A DNA stretch of 27,749 nucleotides, taken from the NCBI GenBank assembly GCA_032718475.1, contig JAUCBJ010007721.1, positions 1 to 27,749 of the forward strand. Direction: 5' to 3'. The notes under the pieces were generated by a model. That model was not told where the DNA came from. It did no database searches and saw nothing but the letters and a program-made list of their open reading frames with translations. Shown here piece by piece: positions 26,405 to 27,749 of the stretch. The stretch's first letter is position 1; each line of letters begins with the position of its first letter. Both the position numbers and the translations under genes were made by a program. The DNA comes from Nemertoderma westbladi (lineage: Eukaryota; Xenacoelomorpha; Nemertodermatida; Nemertodermatidae).

Positions 26405-27600
26405 ATGAGGTGGATCAAATTACAGCACCGAATAAATACAAAGCACCTACTGTATAAAATTACTGTATGATTGCAATTAGTATTATTTACAGAATTGTAA
26501 AAACATGGATAGATCGTAAAAATTCGCTGGTATAGAAAATTCATATAACATTTTTTAACATAAATCGATCTGGTTAGTACAGTGGATCAAATACCAAATA
26601 AATGTATGACACATTATGGGGACTTAATAAAGTGAATCAAATTGCAGCACTAAATAAATGCTTGGCACCTTAACCCTATCCATACCGGGGGGGGGGACTT
26701 TTGGAGACGCACTTTATTTGATTGCTTGGTTCAAAGCCAAACCACATTTATTGCAAGTGAAATTCCGTTACTTTTCCTAAAATTTATTATTCTTTATCTT
26801 AAAACAAAAATTAATTTTAATATTATTATTTATGACCATGAAAATGACTCGTAAACTGATCTGTCTCTGAAACTGTCATATTATTGCTGAACTATTATAG
26901 GAGGGAAATTTAAAATTCAATCAATTTAATATCAATTTAAAATCAATTTAAACATAATTATAGTATATAAATATTATATTTGAGCATTAGTGTGTGGCAT
27001 ATTTGGATAGAGGAATAAATTTTGTATCTAAAACTTTTTACTTTAAAGTAATATCATCACACCACACAAAGTTATATGCTTCCAAACTTTACGTCCCCAA
27101 AAGTCCCCCCCCCCCCCCCCCCCCCCCCGTAGTTTGAGCGTCTAAAATACCCCGGTATGGATAGGGTTAAACAAAAACTGCTATGTAATCGCAATTAATA
27201 TTATTCAAGGAAATTAAATTAAATAAACTACGGGAAATAGCAATTGACCCCGTCATGATAGGTGAGAGTTGTCTATACGATTGTAAAGCGGGTAAGTTTT
27301 ATAAAAATAGTAAAAGACGCATTTAATATTAAATTGATTACAGTAATACATAACTAATTAATGTAATGGATCATATTTCCGCAACAAATATTTGTATGGC
27401 CACTTGAAAACTACTGTATGTTTGCAAGCATTTGCTATTATTAAGGAATTGAAAAAAAAAACTAGTACTACGCGTATGGTGTGACGGTAAAGCAGAATAG
27501 TACATTGAATCAAATTGCACCAAATTAATGTATGGCACATTGAAATCTACTGTATGATTGTGTTTGTATCATTTTGGGAATATATTCGTAATAAAATTAT
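26405..27600. repeat. Diverged repeat family around ATCAAATT...ACTGTATGATTG
   Basis: A unit with GGATCAAATTACAGCACC, AATAAATA, GGCAC and TACTGTATGATTGCAATTAG recurs at about 26411, 26582 (partial), 26632, 27366 and 27505. The unit at 26632 is split by the MITE at 26674-27166 and resumes after it with GCTATGTAATCGCAATTAAT. Spacing of complete units is about 140-170 bp. It looks like an old satellite or tandem repeat. Confidence 0.65.
26674..27166. mobile_element. piggyBac-like MITE, 493 bp
   Basis: Perfect 17-bp terminal inverted repeats CCCTATCCATACCGGGG are flanked on both sides by TTAA (26670-26673 and 27167-27170), the target duplication characteristic of the piggyBac superfamily. The terminal regions also pair further inward (GACTTTTGGAGACG against its complement near 27090), separated by homopolymer runs of G (left) and C (27104-27128). 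There is no coding capacity, so it depends on a transposase elsewhere. Confidence 0.92.
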
Positions 27601-27749
27601 ACCTACGATTAGTGATATACTAATAGATAGATCGCCAAAAATTGGGGTAGGCACCGAAAATTTACGTAAATCAGAATATTAGAGTATGGTCTAGATCACA
27701 AATTCAGCATTCAACAACAAATTTGTGGCAGTTTGCTAACTACAGTACT
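27171..27749. other. AT-rich stretch, no gene recognised
   Basis: Apart from the repeat units near 27366 and 27505 nothing was identified. The minus-strand frame at 27358-27540 lies within these repeats and is probably not coding. Confidence 0.45.

Noticed and set aside
1-27749. tRNA, rRNA or other structural RNA genes
   Set aside because: No cloverleaf with A and B boxes or rRNA-like conserved block was recognised by eye; a covariance-model search was not possible.

Overview
The window looks like nuclear DNA of an invertebrate animal, perhaps a marine one (weakly supported). The reasons are C2H2 zinc-finger exons bounded by GT-AG introns, non-LTR retrotransposons with endonuclease and reverse transcriptase domains, several non-autonomous DNA transposons, many mini- and microsatellites, and a decayed Polinton/Maverick (adintovirus-like) element. 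There is no bacterial-type gene organisation. No species can be named from the sequence.

Layout. 1-1610: no gene seen, one 49-bp direct repeat. 1619-2410: a 461-bp tandem duplication with five 14-bp palindromes resembling RFX X-boxes, roughly 155 bp apart. 2538-2960: a hairpin and a 3' LINE fragment. About 2961-12310: the Polinton remnant. Its genes lie almost head to tail on the minus strand. In transcription order they are protein-primed-type DNA polymerase B (8430-11933), adenain-like protease (8003-8424), a fibre-like protein (6894-7611), packaging ATPase (6131-6867), a coiled-coil protein (5344-6117), a penton-like minor capsid protein (4493-5336), a phospholipase-A2-like/integrase fusion (3331-4490) and a small amphipathic protein (2975-3307). 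One gene of MSV199 type (7646-7996) runs on the plus strand between the fibre-like gene and the protease. Most of these genes carry frameshifts or stops, so the copy is a fossil. No double-jelly-roll major capsid gene was found. An AT-rich motif ending in TATAAAATG abuts four start codons, and a fifth copy faces the plus-strand gene, which suggests an element-specific promoter.

12309-14750 holds fragments of one RTE/RTEX-like LINE on both strands, microsatellites and a stray minisatellite copy. From 14748 on there is a tandemly duplicated C2H2 zinc-finger gene segment. Unit 1 has exons at 14835-15079 and 23175-23576; unit 2 has exons at 24435-24685 and 25114-25383. The intron of unit 1 has been expanded to about 8 kb by an inverted-repeat pair (15271-15662 and 18820-19207) enclosing a nearly full LINE ORF2 (15937-18753), by a 2.47-kb TIR element (19392-21862) and by a 68-bp minisatellite (22190-22775). 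Unit 2 carries a 709-bp foldback element (23688-24396) whose empty site survives in unit 1, and a LINE/SINE 3' tail inserted inside its second exon. 26400-27600 is a diverged repeat family interrupted by a piggyBac-like MITE with TTAA duplications (26674-27166).

How the parts work together. In an intact Polinton the polymerase would copy the linear genome from a protein primer, the integrase would insert it, and the ATPase, protease and capsid genes would build a particle. The PLA2-like domain and the fibre-like gene are consistent with an element that once had a virion stage. In this copy the polymerase has lost a catalytic aspartate in motif A and most frames are broken, so it cannot be autonomous.
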